Source of the DNA: Ifrita kowaldi
Taxonomy: Eukaryota > Chordata > Aves > Passeriformes > Cinclosomatidae
Direction of reading: 5' to 3'
Assembly (NCBI GenBank): GCA_013398055.1
Contig: VZRS01009551.1
Span: 2,463 to 66,462, forward strand
Length of the DNA stretch: 64,000 nt
Below are positions 1 to 13,400 of the stretch, one piece after another. Made by a program: the position numbers and the translations under genes. The notes under the pieces are model-generated. The model saw nothing but the letters and a program-made list of their open reading frames with translations. It did not search any database and was not told where the DNA came from. How positions within the stretch are numbered: the first letter of the stretch is position 1; each line of letters starts with the position of its first letter.

Positions 1-1158
1 GGGTGCTGCACCCGCAGCGTGGGGCTGGGCACTGCCGGGCGGTGCTGTGCGCACCCTGCGGGGTGCTGGGTGATGCTGGGTGTTGTACGTGTTCGACAGA
101 GCTGGATGATGCTGGGTGTACACTCTCGACAGGGCAGGGTGATGCTGTGCACGTCCTGGGTGATGCTGGGTGTACACTCTCGGCAGGGCAGGGGGATGCT
201 GTGCACGTCCTGGGTGACGCTGGGTGTACACTCGGCAGGGCAGGGTGATGCTGTGCATGTCCTGGGTGACGCTGGGTGTGCACTCTCGGTGGGGCAGGGC
301 GATGCTGTGCACTCACCCAGCACTGCTGCTGAGCACTGGAGAAAGTTTATCACCCGGGGCGCAGTGAAATCACTGAAGCCCATCTGGGAGCACTTCACAG
401 ACTCCATCCTGTCATTCTTCCAGGGGGACTCAGTAAAAGGGGAACTCCTTGGGAGGAGAACTGGTGGAGCCTCTTTGTGTGCCGAGGGGAGGGATCCAGG
501 CTCTTTCCCTGCCAGTGGGATGCGGTGGAGGTTTCTGTTAGATTTGGCTGATCAGGCTGTGTGTTATTATCTGCCCTCGGAAATGGCTAACGCAGAGACT
601 ATTGGAAACGTACCGCCAAAGTTATTTTTGTGCTCGGGCTTTCAGAAGCGCTGTCTGCAAATCTCCGTAAAGGAAATTCCTGGCATTGTATAGGGCTAAT
701 CAGAAATACTGCTTCACCACCAGGTTACGCTGCTTATGGGGTGGCTTTCAGTCACTCTTCCAATGTACCCTTACCCTGATGGCCTGTGTAAAACAGTCTT
801 GCTCTGGGTAGCAGGTGACTTATTTGGTCTTTTGGACACTGAGCATTAAAAGAGAGCAGGATGGGGTTTGTATTTAAAATTATTGTATTTAAAATTTAAA
901 CTTTTCGTTCTGCACACAGCGGAATAGAAAATACCTTGTTGGAAGAAGCCAGTTTTTATTCCCCTGGTAGGCAGTGATCAGCTCTGCACTCTCTAGAAAG
1001 CTCCTTGGCTGGCAGATTGTGGAAAAGCTGGTTAGTTTCCTCGAGGTTCAGGATATCCAGAGTGTCCTTGTTTGGACCTTGAGCTCTAGGCCGTGCTCGT
1101 CCCTGGCTATGCAGGCGGAGGACGGCAGGTTTGCTAACTGCTGGTGGCCTGTGCTCAG
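1..1158 (+). other. OLFML2B intron 1 (3' part)
   Basis: Upstream of the first visible exon. It holds the 54-bp minisatellite at its left edge and otherwise unremarkable sequence. The 224-codon open frame starting at 19 runs through the repeat and is not a protein. Confidence 0.75.
72..318. repeat. 54-bp minisatellite
   Basis: Four tandem units start at 108, 162, 216 and 268 (54, 54, 52 and about 51 bp), preceded by a degenerate partial unit from about 72. The unit core is GATGCTGGGTGTACACTCTC, followed by a GC-rich half containing GATGCTGTGCACGTCCTGGG. Units differ by scattered substitutions and one 2-bp deletion. The array may extend left of the window. Confidence 0.9.
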
Positions 1159-1422
1159 CTGCTAGGTGACTACGACAAGGTGAAGGCGGTGTCCGAAGGC
1201 TCCGACTGCCGGTGCAAATGCCTGGTCAGACCCCTGGGCCGCGGCGCCTGCCAAAGGATTAACGAAGGCGCTTTCAGAGCCGAGGATTTTTACACGGTGG
1301 AAACCATCACGTCAGGACCCAGCTGCAAGTGTGCGTGCGTGGCCCCCCCCTCGGCCCTCAACCCTTGCGAGGGCGACTTCAGGCTGAAGAAGCTGCGGGA
1401 GGCAGACAGCAGCGACCTGAAG
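1159..1422 (+). CDS. OLFML2B: OLFML2B exon 2: cysteine-cluster region
   Basis: Eighty-eight whole codons (phase 0 at both ends). The acceptor is gtgctcag before CTGCTAGGTGAC and the donor is AAG|GTAGGAG. It encodes LLGDYDKVKA, then DCRCKC and SCKCAC clusters that probably drive disulfide-linked assembly, then CEGDFRLKKLREAD. An in-frame ATG exists upstream at 1144 but lies in the intron side of the acceptor, so it is not a start. Confidence 0.95.
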
Positions 1423-4400
1423 GTAGGAGAGCAGCTTCAGCTCCTGACACTTTGGGGACAAGGAGATCTTCTGAAGCCTTTTCTTTCTGAGCTTTTTCTA
1501 AAAAAAACTTTATTTCCTAACATTTTTTCCCTAAACCATCTCCTAGTTACATTTATATCTGCATGTTTGATATAAAAATCAAGCTCAGCTTAAGGGATTG
1601 AGTCGAGCAGCTGCAGTGGATGATTCACTCAATTCATCCCGTGCTGCCTGGGGTTCACCATGGCTTTCTGTGCTGAGAGCCCAGTAGGGACTGGGCTGCT
1701 CCCTGCCCTTTGTCCAGCTCCAAATGTCCCTGGAGGACAGCTCTGCTCCGCTCAGCAGCTGCCAGGTCTTTTTTCTTTTGCGGAGAGGGACTCCCAAGGA
1801 CCCACGCAAAAAAGCTGTTTTGGCTTCCATGGGCCAAAAGCTGCTGATGCATCAGCATGAGGGTGTGATGCACAGCTGGCTGATGGCAGGATGGATTTGT
1901 TGTTTTAAATGCTGACACTTCTCTACTATTTAGTATTTTATCTCTCTAGTAATGTATACCTCTTTTCCAAACGTGACAGTGTTTGTTCTAAGTACTCCTG
2001 ACTTTTACTGGATGCTGGTGTGGCAGCTGGCAGCAGACCCTGCTGGGTTTCCCAGTTTGCTACCAATGTAGGGCAGCAGAAAGTGCCACTGGCTTGGTCC
2101 AGTCCTGGGGAGCCCCTGGAGCGGAAGGTTGAGTGCTGGTGGCACCGGTGCCCCTGGGTCCCTCTCGGGTGGGAAGGCAGGCGGTGTGCAAGGTGCTGCC
2201 ACCGAGGCCACCACGATGGGCTTGTTCTAATTAATTTGGAGCTTGACGATGTGTTTCATCTTGTCCGACTGCAGACAGTTAGCAGCTTCTTGTCCAAGTG
2301 CCCCTGCAGCTAGGGAAGATAAACAGACACAGGCAGACAATCCATCATTTCAGGGGAGGAGGAGTCCCAGTCTGGAGTTGCTTGGTGGTCCCTCGTCTGG
2401 GGAAAAGCCAGGAGGTCCCACGTGGCCTTAGATGAGAGTCGTGAGCTCTCTGCGGTTAGGGGAGGGACACGCCCCGAGGTGACAGAGGCACCGCTTCTGA
2501 GGTCCCTTCCCGGAGGCAGGCAGAGCTCCTGCACCAGCAGCTCCCTGTGCTCTGCAGAGCCGGTCAGCCTGCAGGAGGAGCAGAGCGGCGTGCCTGGCTG
2601 CGCCCTTGGCTCCGACTGCTCTTCCCACTGGGGAGCTGCTCACAGCCAGCTGTGGTGTGAAAGCCTGTCCTCTAGGAACTGGCCCCGGCTCCCCCGCTCA
2701 TTTCGCAAGGACTCGCGGCCAGGCGATTTCACAAGGTTTATCCAAACACACACGCGCCGGGGTTTTGTTTTCTGTGCCACCAAGGTCCATCCCAGGAGCT
2801 GGGCAGCAGGATTGCTTTCCCTCCAAGCACAGAGCCCCTCCTGGGGTCGGGATCACTGGCAACAGCTGCTTCTTGTAGGAGAAGCTGGGAAGGAGTAGAG
2901 GACACAGCTCCAGTTCTTATGCTGCTTATGAGGAGCAGCTCCCACCACTCCTTAGTGAAGGCCTGGATGAGGCCACCCCATAGCTCTGAGTAGTCCCAAA
3001 GGGTTTTACTTTCTTTGCTGGTCCGACAAGCATTGCTCTTGCCCAGTCCAGCAGCAGGAAGGGCACAGGGTCATTTGTATGTTGTGTTTTACCAGACTTT
3101 CTTATGATCTGACACAAAAACCCTGGGTGCTCCATGTGTGGGAGAGCCGTGGGAAGCTCCCTCCCTTGGGTGGGCTGGAGGATAAGTCCCTGAGGGAATG
3201 GTGAGAAAGAGAGAGAAATCCAGGCAGCAGGAACATAGCCCTGGGCAACCGAACTCACTCAAATGGCTGCACTGGTCTTTCCAGCTGAAGGTTTCAGTCC
3301 CATCCATGCCTTTCACAGGGTCCAATGGGAATTCATGGACCATCAGACCACTGAGAGCCAAAATCCACAGTGGGTGAAGGGAAGGAAGCAGTGAGTTGAT
3401 AGGAACATGAGTGTGGTCTTTAGGGGAAGCTCAGTGTGGTGCTGGCAGGGAGTAGCCTAATCTCAGACCTATTTTTGCGAAATGGCAGCATGCTGCCTGT
3501 GGGCACAGCGGGTGTTGTGGGGGTCTTGGTGCAGAGTCAGTGCGAGGAGGCTGTGCTCAGGATCGTTTGGAAGGAGGTTAATGCAGTCTGTAACCTTTGT
3601 GCATCGATGGAAATTCTCCAGCCTGGAGGGAAAGCTCTGGTCTCCAGTGGCTGTCTGGCAGGCTGTGTGCATTGTATCGTTCGTCTCCATCCAGCTCTCA
3701 GTGGAAAGTGGATGCACAGCCATAAAACAACTCTTGTCTCTTAATGCTGCCATTTTATCTGGCCCAAAAAAATCTTTCCTTTGCTGTCAGCTCCACAGGG
3801 AGACTGCAGAGGCCGGGGTGGAAACTCCAAGTGCTGCCAGCAGTGCTGCCTGTGATTCTCCCATGTTTATGAAGCTCTGTTGACCAGTTTGTAGCTGCTG
3901 GGAGAAAATGTCACTGCTCTGTAGTAATTCCTACGCATTGAAAATCCTGCTCAGCCTTCAGGGCTGTGAAGTCTGCAGCACCACGCTGGACATGTGGGGA
4001 CACTTGGGACCAGGGGGAGGTGGCCCAGGAGCACTTCCCACCAGCCTTGCCATGCTCAGTGTTGTCCTCTGTGGAGCACCACCAGAAACTGGACAAAAGG
4101 CAGAACAAGGGCATTGCTGTCCAGATCCCCAGGAACGGTGATCAAGGGCTGATGCTGGCAGGACACAGCCACAGGGCTGACTTAAATACAGGGTGTCTGT
4201 GAAATGGGTGGCTGCAGAAGAGGGCAGCATCCCTCTGATAAAATTGTTGTCCAGGAAGGGAACTGCTGCCAGGTTGGCACTGAATTTCTATTTCTTCACT
4301 CTTGCAATTTGGGAGTATTTTGAAATATTTTAACAAGTTTCTTCTTGCTCCAGGAAAAAGAGCACAGGATGGCACAAACTCAGAGTCTGATCTCAAACTG

Positions 4401-7400
4401 AGCTGCCTTTTTCTTGTTGCCTCTTTTGCTGGCAGTCACATCAGTGGTGGAGTAGTTAAGCCTTTGGGCTTGTGGGAGAGCCTGCCTAGAGCTGGCAAAG
4501 AGAGCAGCATTTTACCTTGCTCGGCTACTAATCCCCAGCACCCAAAACGTGCTCCTGAAGCCCTGAGCCTCTGTGGAGGTGGCGTGTGTTGCTCTGGATG
4601 CCGTGCTCTGAGCAGGGCAGCAATGCAGCAGGGAAAACTTGCTTTCTAATCAAAATTCTTGCACTCAGATGGGTGCATCGCCCTTGACTTTCCAGCTGAG
4701 GAAACTCTGTGGGGTGTGTTACAGCGAGTGCTGCTGCCTGACTGTGTTCTCCCCTTGCCTTGCAGCTCTCCTCCATCGTCGAGATGCTGGAAAGTGCCTT
4801 TTATGGCTTGGACCTTCTGAAGCTGCACTCAGTCACGACCAAGCTGGTGGGGCGGGTGGAGAAGCTCGAGGAGGTGAGTCCCGCTCTCCTTCAGTGTCCT
4901 TGCCCTCAGTGGGACTGCCCTCCAATCAAGTTCCTGCTGCCTTTGGTGCATTCAGAGCCGTGTTGCTTGGGAAGAAATGTTAATTAACTATTTGGCTGAA
5001 ACTAAACCAGACCAGACTTGGATGCCTGAGCTAGACTGGACCACAGGCAGTGCCCAGTGCATCCCCACCCCATCAGCCTCCCCTGACCCTCTCCTGCTCC
5101 CCTGGTCCCTCAGGGCCCAGACTGGGAGCAGGATCCCAGCTGTGGCCTCACCAGGAGCAGCATCTCCTTTGGGTTAGAAGGCCCTACTGTTAAGTTTTTC
5201 CTCCTCTCAGTTTTACTTGTGTGCTGGTGTGATGGCTGCTCTCAACCAGGAGCTTTTGTGCTGTTTGATGTGGGGGCGAGAGGTTCAGGAGTGGTGCAGG
5301 GGTACACTCAACAGGACTGTGGGGAGCCAAGGAGCTCAGATTCCTGAAGGACCAAGTTACGTCTTGGCCCGTGTTGAAAAAAGAGCAGAACCCTCAACCT
5401 TCCATTTTATTTTAGAGCAGACTTCCAGTGAAATAGTTTTCACTTCCATACAGTTTAATATTTCTTTGGCTAGCACAGCGTAGGGTTTGCAGTTTAGGCT
5501 GTGCTCAGCTATGTAGACACAGGTTGCCAGATTAAATACTGGAGTTTTCTCCCGTGGTCCATATCTGGGATGGTAATTCCACATTCTTGTCGGAGTGGAG
5601 CAGTCCTGTTCATCTCCAGCCAGGAGGCGAGAGGCGATGATTTATAAAGCCAAAATTCCGCTTGCAAAGTGTTTCGGGAAGGCACGGCGTGCTCCATCCC
5701 GGGGTCAGGAAGGAGACAGCTGAGGGGAGCACGCTTGCCTGGGGGGCTCTGGGTTTCCAAGCATGGAAATTGACCCAAAAGGGGTTTTGAGGTCTGAAAA
5801 TAACAAAGCACCAATGTTCCCCTTTGCAATCCCACCCTCTTCCTGTGGTTCAGTGTGTTCTCCAGTCGTTACTTGGGTTTGCCAAGGGATTATTTCCCTT
5901 ATTATTGCCAAGGGGTTATCGCTGCACTCTGCTGCAGTCCCGCAGTGGCCCTGCCTACCAGCCAGTTTCTGCAGGGGGGTGCAGAGCCAGCAGTGCTGGT
6001 GGCATGCTGGGCACGTGGGGTGGCCTTTGCAGCCTGGCCACTCTGCTCACAGCCCGTCGCAGGGAGGCAGATGGGCAGAAAGCTCGGTGGGGCTGAAGGA
6101 CTTTGGCCAGAGATGGAGCTGTAGAGGTGTAGGAGCAGGGAATTCACAGGCTGGGGTCTTTAATTTCCCAGAAGTGGGGCTGCAGGATCGTACAAAAGCA
6201 GCCGAAGCTGCCTGCAGGCACTTGGATGGGATGGAGGAAGACAGGAGAGGCCTGGGTTAGAAGGAGATTGCCCAGTGCTCCAGGGCAGAGCCGAGCTGAT
6301 GCAGGCAGCAGGTGTGAAATGCCTCCTGCTGCTGGCTTAGCATGGAAATTCCTGTTGGGAGGATGTGGAGGAGGATCACACCCTGCATCAGCCGTGGGGT
6401 CTGACACAGCGGACAGCTGAGATGCTGAACTGGAGCCTGGCATGGCTTCAAAGCATCGCCCTCCCAGGCGGGTGTGCTTTTGGCAGCTGCTCCCCAGCGC
6501 AGCAGCTGAGCAGCCTCCAGCAGCATCACAGGCCAGGCTTTGGTGCTGCCTCTCCGCTCAAGGGGAGGCAAATTCTATCCCTAAGCAGGTCATAAGCCAA
6601 ACATTACACAGGAGAAGCGATAAAGGCACAAGGCTGTTGGAATCAGTCATCCTCTCCAAAGGAGGATGGTGTTGAGAGCTGCTCCTGCACTGCTCCTGGG
6701 GGAGCATCGTGAGATTCCCTGTTCCTCTGCTTACTGCGGCAAAACGCTTGCTGAAGTGTCCCTGCGTCATTGGACTCAGCCTCAAAATGTCCTGGTAAAT
6801 CTGTGACTCATGGTTCCTGGGTAAAGACTGGGAATTCAGATGCCCTTGGAGGGGGCTGGGGGTTAACCCCTCTGTTTTTGCAGAGATTAGAGGGTTTCAT
6901 GAGTTCTTCCCAGTATAACAAGGTATTTCAGGCAGATGGTGTCGGTAGAGGGAAGGAAGCCCCAATCCTTGGTCCATGGAGTGCCTTCTCTAGCGAGGCA
7001 GCTCCTCTGCTTTGTCTTTAGCTCACAGCTGTCGCATCAGCTGGCAATTCTGAGGTCACAGATGGAGGTCACGGTGGGTTTTAGGAGAAATTAATGGCAG
7101 GACAGATTGTAAGTGAAGGATCAGGGTAACCACCCCCAGTGCCTGTGCTAAAGTGCTTTGACTGATGTGCCACCTATCCAAAGCAGCTGCTGTTTGAGGT
7201 GTAGAAGCCCAAGGAGTGATGAGCAGAGACTGCAACAATCCCTTGGGTGCAGGGGGTGCCTGTACACCCTGCCTTGGGTCCACGCTGGGGGACTGAGAAG
7301 GGCAAGGGGTTTTGCCTGCTGGATGAGCTGCAGCCAGCCCCAGCTCCCTCCTGGTCACTCGACAGCTCTCTGAGGGACACTGGCTCTTGTCCTGTCCCCA

Positions 7401-10400
7401 GATTCTCAGGTTCTGTGGGAGCAGAGGGTGTTGGGGAGGAGCAGTCCCTGAGTGCAGGCACTGTGTGGCCAGGCCAGGAAATTGGGATTAAGAAATGAAA
7501 GATGAACTTGCTGCCACAGGCCAAGGACACCAGGCTGACTTCAGGTGTTTCAGCTTGTCTTTTTCTTCTGTGAGCCAGCGAGTGTGGCTGAAGATGGGGG
7601 TTGAAGAACCTCAAGGCCACTCTCCTGCTCCATGGGAACCTGCGGCAAAGAGTGGACTTGGGATGTGCACACCAGGGATGGGGTTCCTGGATCCCCAGGA
7701 ATCAGTAGTATTGTAGAATTAGATGATAGTATAAGAGGAATATGGAACTTAATCGAAAACTATGCTTATGCTTTTTTGCTTTGCTTGCTTTTGGCTATGC
7801 AGATTTACCAGTTAACCACCCTAAAGCTAATGTTTGGGTGACTTCAGCTAATGCATCAGGTTTAGATACCACATGTCTGTCCAGCATGACCCCTGAGAAA
7901 CCATTTTCACATGTTTGGTTGGTGTGCCAGTGGATGCTTGGCCAATTCCAATAAGAATTAATGAAGTTATTCAAGGTCCCTTCATTAAGACAAATGTGTG
8001 GAACTCCTACAGTCCAGTAGATGCATGGGATTGGTGGGCTCCTCACCTTCCCAAGGCATCTTCTGAAGCTCAGGAGCTAGAGATCCTTGGCTCTACGTAT
8101 ATGACCTTTTGTGTCAAATTTAATTACGCAGAGAATAGTCAGTCTTTAATTACAGACGTTACTCCTTATCACAATTTATATAAAAATCAGACCTTACGGT
8201 GCAACTGTACTTCTGTAGTTCATTCTGTGTATGATACTCCCTTTCAATTACCACGTCAGGGATCAGGGGCATCTTCTTAGCAGCTGAAGTGCCCAGCCCC
8301 GTGGAGAATCCCCAGCTGTGAGCCCAGGATGGCAGCACAGAGCTCCAGGGCCGTGGTTTGGGGACCGCAGAACATCCCTTGTGGTTAAGTGGGGTAAAGT
8401 CTCCTCTCTCGCTTTTCTAGGGCATGTCCAGGAACTTCACGCAGGAAGGCCAGCGGGCAGGAGCCAGCGGCGAGGAGGGTCTGCAGGATCCCCCCGGCAG
8501 GGAAAACTGTTCCAGGCTGCTCACCAACAGCCTGGCCGACATCGAGGGCTCTCTGCAGCGGGACGCTGAGGCTGCCTACACTCACTCAGAGGTACAGCCG
8601 CCCAGGCACAGCTCGGTGTCCCTGCTGCTGCTCGGGCCAGCCCTGGGGTGTCTCCTGGATGTGGCCACCAGCCCGGGGTGATTTTCTCCTCGGCTGGAGC
8701 GACCCTGTTTGCTTGCCTCCCACTCCAGTCTGCGCGCCTCGGCACAGCCCAGCCGCTGCTGGGACGGGATGTAGGTGGAAGAGGAGGGAGGCTGCTCCCT
8801 CGGCCTCCCCCCTTCCCACGGGGTTGTTGCTTTTCGAGGTCAGCGGTGGCTGAGCTGCTTGGAAAGCGTGATGTCATTGCGGGGCCGGCTGGGAAGCGGT
8901 GGGAAACTCAGAGCCTCTGATTAGCAGGGCTTGGGGCTCGGTGGAGGGACAGCCTGTCGCCCGCCTTCCCTCCCTCCCTCCCTGCCGGGCAATTACCCCT
9001 GCACCGCCAGCCCCTGCGCCTGGCCGGCTCCGGGCAGAGGCTCGGGCATCGCCCCGGCTCTGGCACCCAGCACCAGACCGTGGGGTCTGCCCAGCACGGG
9101 GACATCCTCTGCCTGCGGCAGCACTTTCTGTGCAGCCTCAGACCGGGGTGAGCGGGGTGTTTTGGGAAAAGGTCTGTCCGGAGTGTCCTGGAGTTCTTGC
9201 TGCTTCAGTGGTGCTATCTAGGATGGCCCGTGCTCCTCTGATCTTTGCTGAGCGGCTCCTGGCGCATCCTGGTCTCACCGCAGTGTCCCTCTGCAGGGCA
9301 GTGGGAGGTGTCTGGCGGGGGGGACAGTTAGTGTGTCATTTCCAGCTCAAACAGGGCTGCTCAGCTCCTGAGGATGGCAACAGCCTGCACTTGGCCCACC
9401 CCTGCGCTGCGGATCCTGTGGGGATGGGCTCCCTGAGCCCTGGTGGGGTCAGGGCTGCGCTCCCACACGGGTACTGTGTGTCAGCAGCCAGGGAAGTGGC
9501 ACCAGCCGTGCCGTGCCGTGCCGTGCCGTGCCATGCCGTGCCGTGCCGTGCCAGCGCTCTCTGCCCCAGGGACAGCCGTGCCCGGGCGGGCTGTCCGCCC
9601 ATGCTCCCAGCCCCACTCCCCTGCTCCCCACGCCATGAGCTGAGCAGCTGCTGCCTGCTGGAGAGGAGCCAGCCCCGGCCAGGCAGGGGAGCGAAGCGTG
9701 GGGCTTTTATTACCCCGAGTGACCTCATTTCCCAATATTCCCCTTTTCTCGCTGCTAATTGCAGCAGGGCCCATCTTCTCAGCCAAATGGGCACGGCTTC
9801 AACCCTCGGGCTGGCTTTCCGACTTCCTTTAATGAGATGAAATCCTTCAGACCTGAGCTGCGGCAGCTGGTCCCTGCCCCGGGGGGGTTCCTGGTCCCTG
9901 CCTCAGGAGGTTCCTGCTCCTGCTGGGAAGGTGCCTTCAGCCTCTCTGCCCTGTGAGAGCTCAGTGCACATTGCACACTCTGCAGATCAGCTGCTGGAAC
10001 CGGCCCCTGGCATGCCAGGGAGTGAGGCCTGCTCTGCCTGCCTGCCCTGCATCCCTGAATCCCATAGCCTGTGCCCTAGGGAGCCCTGAGTCCTGGAACT
10101 GCAGGGTGGCACCAAGGATATGGTGGAACAGCCCTGCTGTCTCCTGGAGGGTTTCCCATGGCAGAATGGACTGAGGGAGACCCTGAGGAAGGAGGGAGCT
10201 CAGATCCTCCTACCCAGCGTGGGGCTGTGCAGCCTGACCTGCCCTGTCGCCAGAACGTGGCATTTCTGGTAACAGCCTCCTGTGTCTCTTTCAGGGAAAA
10301 TACGAAGAAAGATTCCTGAAGGATGAAACCATCTCCCAGCAGATCAACTCTGTGGAATCCCTCCCAGAGCTGCACCTCTCTCTGGAGGACAAGAAGCCTG

Positions 10401-13400
10401 AGCAGCTCTTGCAGAGGAAGCTGCGGGTGAGGAGCCGGCCTCCTTCCAAGCCCACCATTGTCCGAGGGGTCACCTACTACAAAGCCCAGTCCACCGAGTC
10501 AGAGAATGACATCGAGGAGCAACGTGAGTTGGGTATGCAGCCATGGTTAGTGGGATGGCTGGCTGCATCCCGCAGCAAACCAGTGCCTCATCCCCTGGGA
10601 ATGCGTGGGCAAAGTGAGTGGGAGCAGCAGGGGGAGGTGGGACAACTGGTACCTCACCGCTGTGCAGCCTTTGAGCTGTGTCTGTGGAGCAGTGCAGCAT
10701 TGTTAGTCCATGGAAAATCCCTGCTAGCGAAGGAAATAGGTCACTGCTTTGGTTCGAAACGCCCAGCATCAACACCTTTCCAGAAGTAAATGGAGGTTTA
10801 TTAAATATGTTCGTGTTTCAAATCTGCCTGCCCAATGGCATCCCGTGAGGTTTGTGCTGTGGAAGGCAGCTCGGAGCTCATGGCCCTGGCCGTGGTGGGA
10901 GCAGGGGCTGAGCCCTCAGGGACCAGCGGAGGGGGCAGCACGGGCAGAAGGACAAATGCCCTTGTTGTGCAAATTGGCTCGGCAGCGGGGTCGTCCAGCC
11001 CTGCCCTGCGGGGGCTTGTGAGCTCCTGGACATGCGGAGGAGCAAAGGGTGCCCGTGCTGGCTGGGGCGCCCCAGTGGTCCCCGTGCCCTGGCTGAGGCA
11101 CCTGCTTTGGCATCCTGGGTTAGGTAGGTGGGATCTGGTTGGGAATGCAGCTGGGTCTCCACCCTGCCCAGTCAGTCTCTGGGACGTGGCAGGGCAGAAT
11201 TGCTCTCCGTCACCTCCTGCTCTCCCAGCCTGAGGTGGTGGATGTGGCTGTGATGGTCTCGCTCAGCTCCTGACACGAGTGCTCTCAGCCTGGGCAGTTC
11301 AGCCCTTTCCTGAGGGGACATGGAGAGGGATTTAGTACCAGACAGCCTGCAGGGGTGGGCAGGGAGCCAGCTGGGGGGGCTGTGGGAGACTGGCTGCCCT
11401 CACCGCGGGGCTGACCCCTGTGCCTGTGTTTGGCAGCGGACGAGCTGTTCAGCGGGGACAACACGGTGGACCTGCTGATCGAGGACCAGCTCCTGAGGCC
11501 CAGCAGCAGGGCGGGCGAGGCTGTGAGGAAGCCCTCCCCGGTGGGGTGGCCGCCCACCCCTGGCAGCGCTCCCACCACCCTGCCGGCCGCTGGCACTGCT
11601 GTGACGGCCACGGTGCCCCCGTCCCCTGCCACGCCGGACCCCACCGCTGTGAGCTGGCTGACCCCCACCCCGGAGACCATGACTGCCCCGGCAGGGCTGG
11701 CAGAGGAGGGGACCCCACAGCTAGTGGCAGCCTTGGCCAGCACAGTGGTGGCCACAGCCACAGAGAGCCTGCCCGTGGCCACCCCTGCTGGAGGCTGGAG
11801 TGACATGGAGAGCAGCCCAGGAGCTTGGGTACAGGTGAACACCCCCCCGACACCAGTCAGCCCAGCCATCCCTGCCACCCCAAAGGAGGGCCTGGAGGAG
11901 GAGGACATCAGGAACATCATTGGTGAGTGCCTGCAGGTCCTGCACCCATCCAGCTGTGTATGTGGGGGCTGGCTCGTGCCCACAGTGTGTCCTGCTAAGC
12001 ACAGCATACCTGGACTTGGTCGCAGGTGGGAGGTGTCATGGAGATGGTGGCTGGGCAGCACTTCACTGGCGTGCCGGGTTTACTCATGAGCTCTGGAACC
12101 TACTGGAGTTTCCTCCTACCTTTAGGGGCTGGGCTGGGCTGGGCAAAAAAAACACCGGACCTGAGGCAGGCAGCAGCCTCAGCTGGAACAGGGACATGGC
12201 TGAGGCTATGGGGAGATGTTTGCGGGGTCTGGCCAGTGCTGCTGGGCCTCACGAAGCTGCACCAGGGCCAAGATGGCAGGGGGTACCTGCAAGGGGCTGG
12301 AGGCAGGTGATGCCTGCAGGGACAGTGTGGCCACCCTGCCTCTGGCCTCACAAGCCTTTCTCTGCCCATGCAGGGCGCTGCAAGGACACGCTGTCCACCA
12401 TCTCGGGGCCCACCACCCAGAACACCTATGGGCGCAATGAGGGAGCCTGGATGAAGGACCCCCTGGCCCAGGAGGAGCGGATTTATGTCACCAACTACTA
12501 CTATGGGAACACTCTGGTGGAGTTCAGGAACCTTGACAATTTCAAGCAAGGTGGGTTTGCACCCTCTCTGATAGCATGCTAGCCACCCCTCAGCTGATCC
12601 ACGTAGCATCCTCATTCCCAGGGATGCTACATTGTGGGGGGATGACCTCCCTGGGGGCCTTCCCCTCTTGGGTGCTGGCACCCGGCATGGGGGGTTCAGA
12701 GCGTGGGACAGGTCAGGCTGTGGCTGGTGGCCGGGGAGGGAGTGCAGGCAGAGCTGGGGGCAGAGGGTGCTGATGGCATGGCCACCTGCCCCACAGCACA
12801 GGGAGGGTCTCACCAGCCAGTGTCCACCCTGCAGGTCGCTGGAGCAACTCCTACAAGCTCCCGTACAGCTGGATCGGGACAGGGCACGTTGTCTACAACG
12901 GCTCCTTCTACTACAACCGGGCCTTCACGCGCAACATTATCAAGTACGACCTGAAGCAGCGCTACGTGGCCGCCTGGGCCATGCTGCACGACGTGGCCTA
13001 CGAGGAGTCCACCCCGTGGCGGTGGCGAGGCCATTCGGATGTGGACTTTGCTGTGGACGAGAACGGCCTGTGGGTCATCTACCCGGCCATCAGCTACGAG
13101 GGCTTCAACCAGGAGGTGATCGTGCTGAGCAAGCTGAACGCGGCCGACCTCAGCACCCAGAAGGAGACCACGTGGCGGACGGGGCTGCGGAAGAACTTCT
13201 ACGGGAACTGCTTTGTCATCTGTGGGGTCCTGTACGCGGTCGACAGCTACAACAAGAGGAACGCCAACATCTCCTACGCCTTTGACACGCACACCAACAC
13301 GCAGATCATCCCCAGGCTGCTCTTTGAGAACGAGTACGCCTACACCACGCAGATAGACTATAACCCCAAGGACCGCCTGCTCTACGCCTGGGACAATGGC

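Noticed and set aside
8899..9840. 313-codon open frame on the plus strand
   Set aside because: It lies in GC-rich OLFML2B intron 4 between two solid exons, runs through the CCGTG microsatellite and shows no domain.
11285..12061. 258-codon minus-strand open frame
   Set aside because: Antisense shadow of the GC-rich OLFML2B exon 6 linker; low-complexity product.
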